The notes beneath the pieces were generated by a model. That model was not told where the DNA came from. It saw only the letters and a list, made by a program, of their open reading frames with translations, and ran no database searches. Below are positions 63,951 to 64,000 of a DNA stretch of 64,000 nt, one piece after another. Within the stretch, counting starts at the first letter, position 1. The number at the start of each line of letters is the position of its first letter. The stretch comes from Nitrospina sp. UBA6727 (GTDB lineage: Bacteria > Nitrospinota > Nitrospinia > Nitrospinales > VA-1): the NCBI GenBank assembly GCA_002454045.1, contig DKID01000023.1, forward strand, positions 45,287 through 109,286, given 5' to 3'. Position numbers and translations under genes: made by a program.

Positions 63951-64000
63951 AATTTCCCCCGCGCCCCCGAAACCGGTTATACTCCACGCGTCAAATCCAC

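Overview
The window is a gene-dense stretch of a Gram-negative (diderm) bacterial chromosome holding about 56 protein genes. I see no rRNA, tRNA or CRISPR array. The envelope and core genes (kdsB, lptA/B/C and an LptF-type permease, TatA, sigma-54 with the nitrogen PTS, complex I subunits, an 8-strand-type outer membrane protein) point to an LPS-bearing proteobacterium-like lineage. The alaC-hom-thrC cluster, zinc-ribbon ThrC, UDPGP-family uridylyltransferase, short Pgi and adjacent ptsN-ptsI recall deltaproteobacterial or Nitrospinota-type genomes. That placement is inference; the sequence alone does not name the organism.

Layout. 1-9292 (+): the 3' part of rnd, mutL, a leucine-rich-repeat protein, a HAD hydrolase, rsmE, scpA, a CpoB-like lipoprotein, kdsB and pyrG. 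9351-13082: an LptF-type permease (-), lipA (+), a GIY-YIG protein and an exported MsrA-MsrB fusion (-). 13219-23353: a yejABEF peptide/microcin-C-type ABC importer on the minus strand, broken up twice. An XRE regulator and an outer membrane protein lie between yejA and yejB. A 2.4-kb AT-richer insert lies between yejE and yejF and carries an AbrB-type DNA-binding protein, an HTH protein and a PD-(D/E)xK-like nuclease. 23539-26608 (+): ispG, tig and a Rieske protein. 26614-36404 (-): two small genes, then metK, ptsI, ptsN, rpoN, lptB, lptA, lptC, tsaE and a bifunctional NAD(P)HX repair enzyme. 36673-47640 (+): a UTP-sugar uridylyltransferase, a secreted protein, alaC-hom-thrC, trxB, pgi, a transaldolase homologue and argG. 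47818-54153: a second LRR protein (-), a small TPR-like protein and tatA (+), and complex I genes in the order nuoE-nuoG-nuoD (-) with no nuoF. 54820-63885: dprA-topA (+), parC-parE (-) and an Mrp/ApbC Fe-S carrier (+).

Two features stand out. First, the insert inside the yej cluster has a promoter overlain by an inverted repeat whose TTTACT/AGTAAA half-sites recur in front of the oppositely oriented AbrB-type gene. This suggests a small self-regulated nuclease module, possibly defence. Second, degenerate GC-rich simple-sequence tracts built from CCGTCA/CCGTCG-like units fill many intergenic gaps. Similar sequence also forms the proline-rich linker of MutL and lies in frame just upstream of the NAD(P)HX enzyme and the uridylyltransferase. 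Other items are a RERSEA-type palindromic repeat that supplies the 3' end of ispG, roughly 30-bp imperfect repeats between nuoG and nuoD, and a run of ten G next to a long inverted repeat upstream of yejB.
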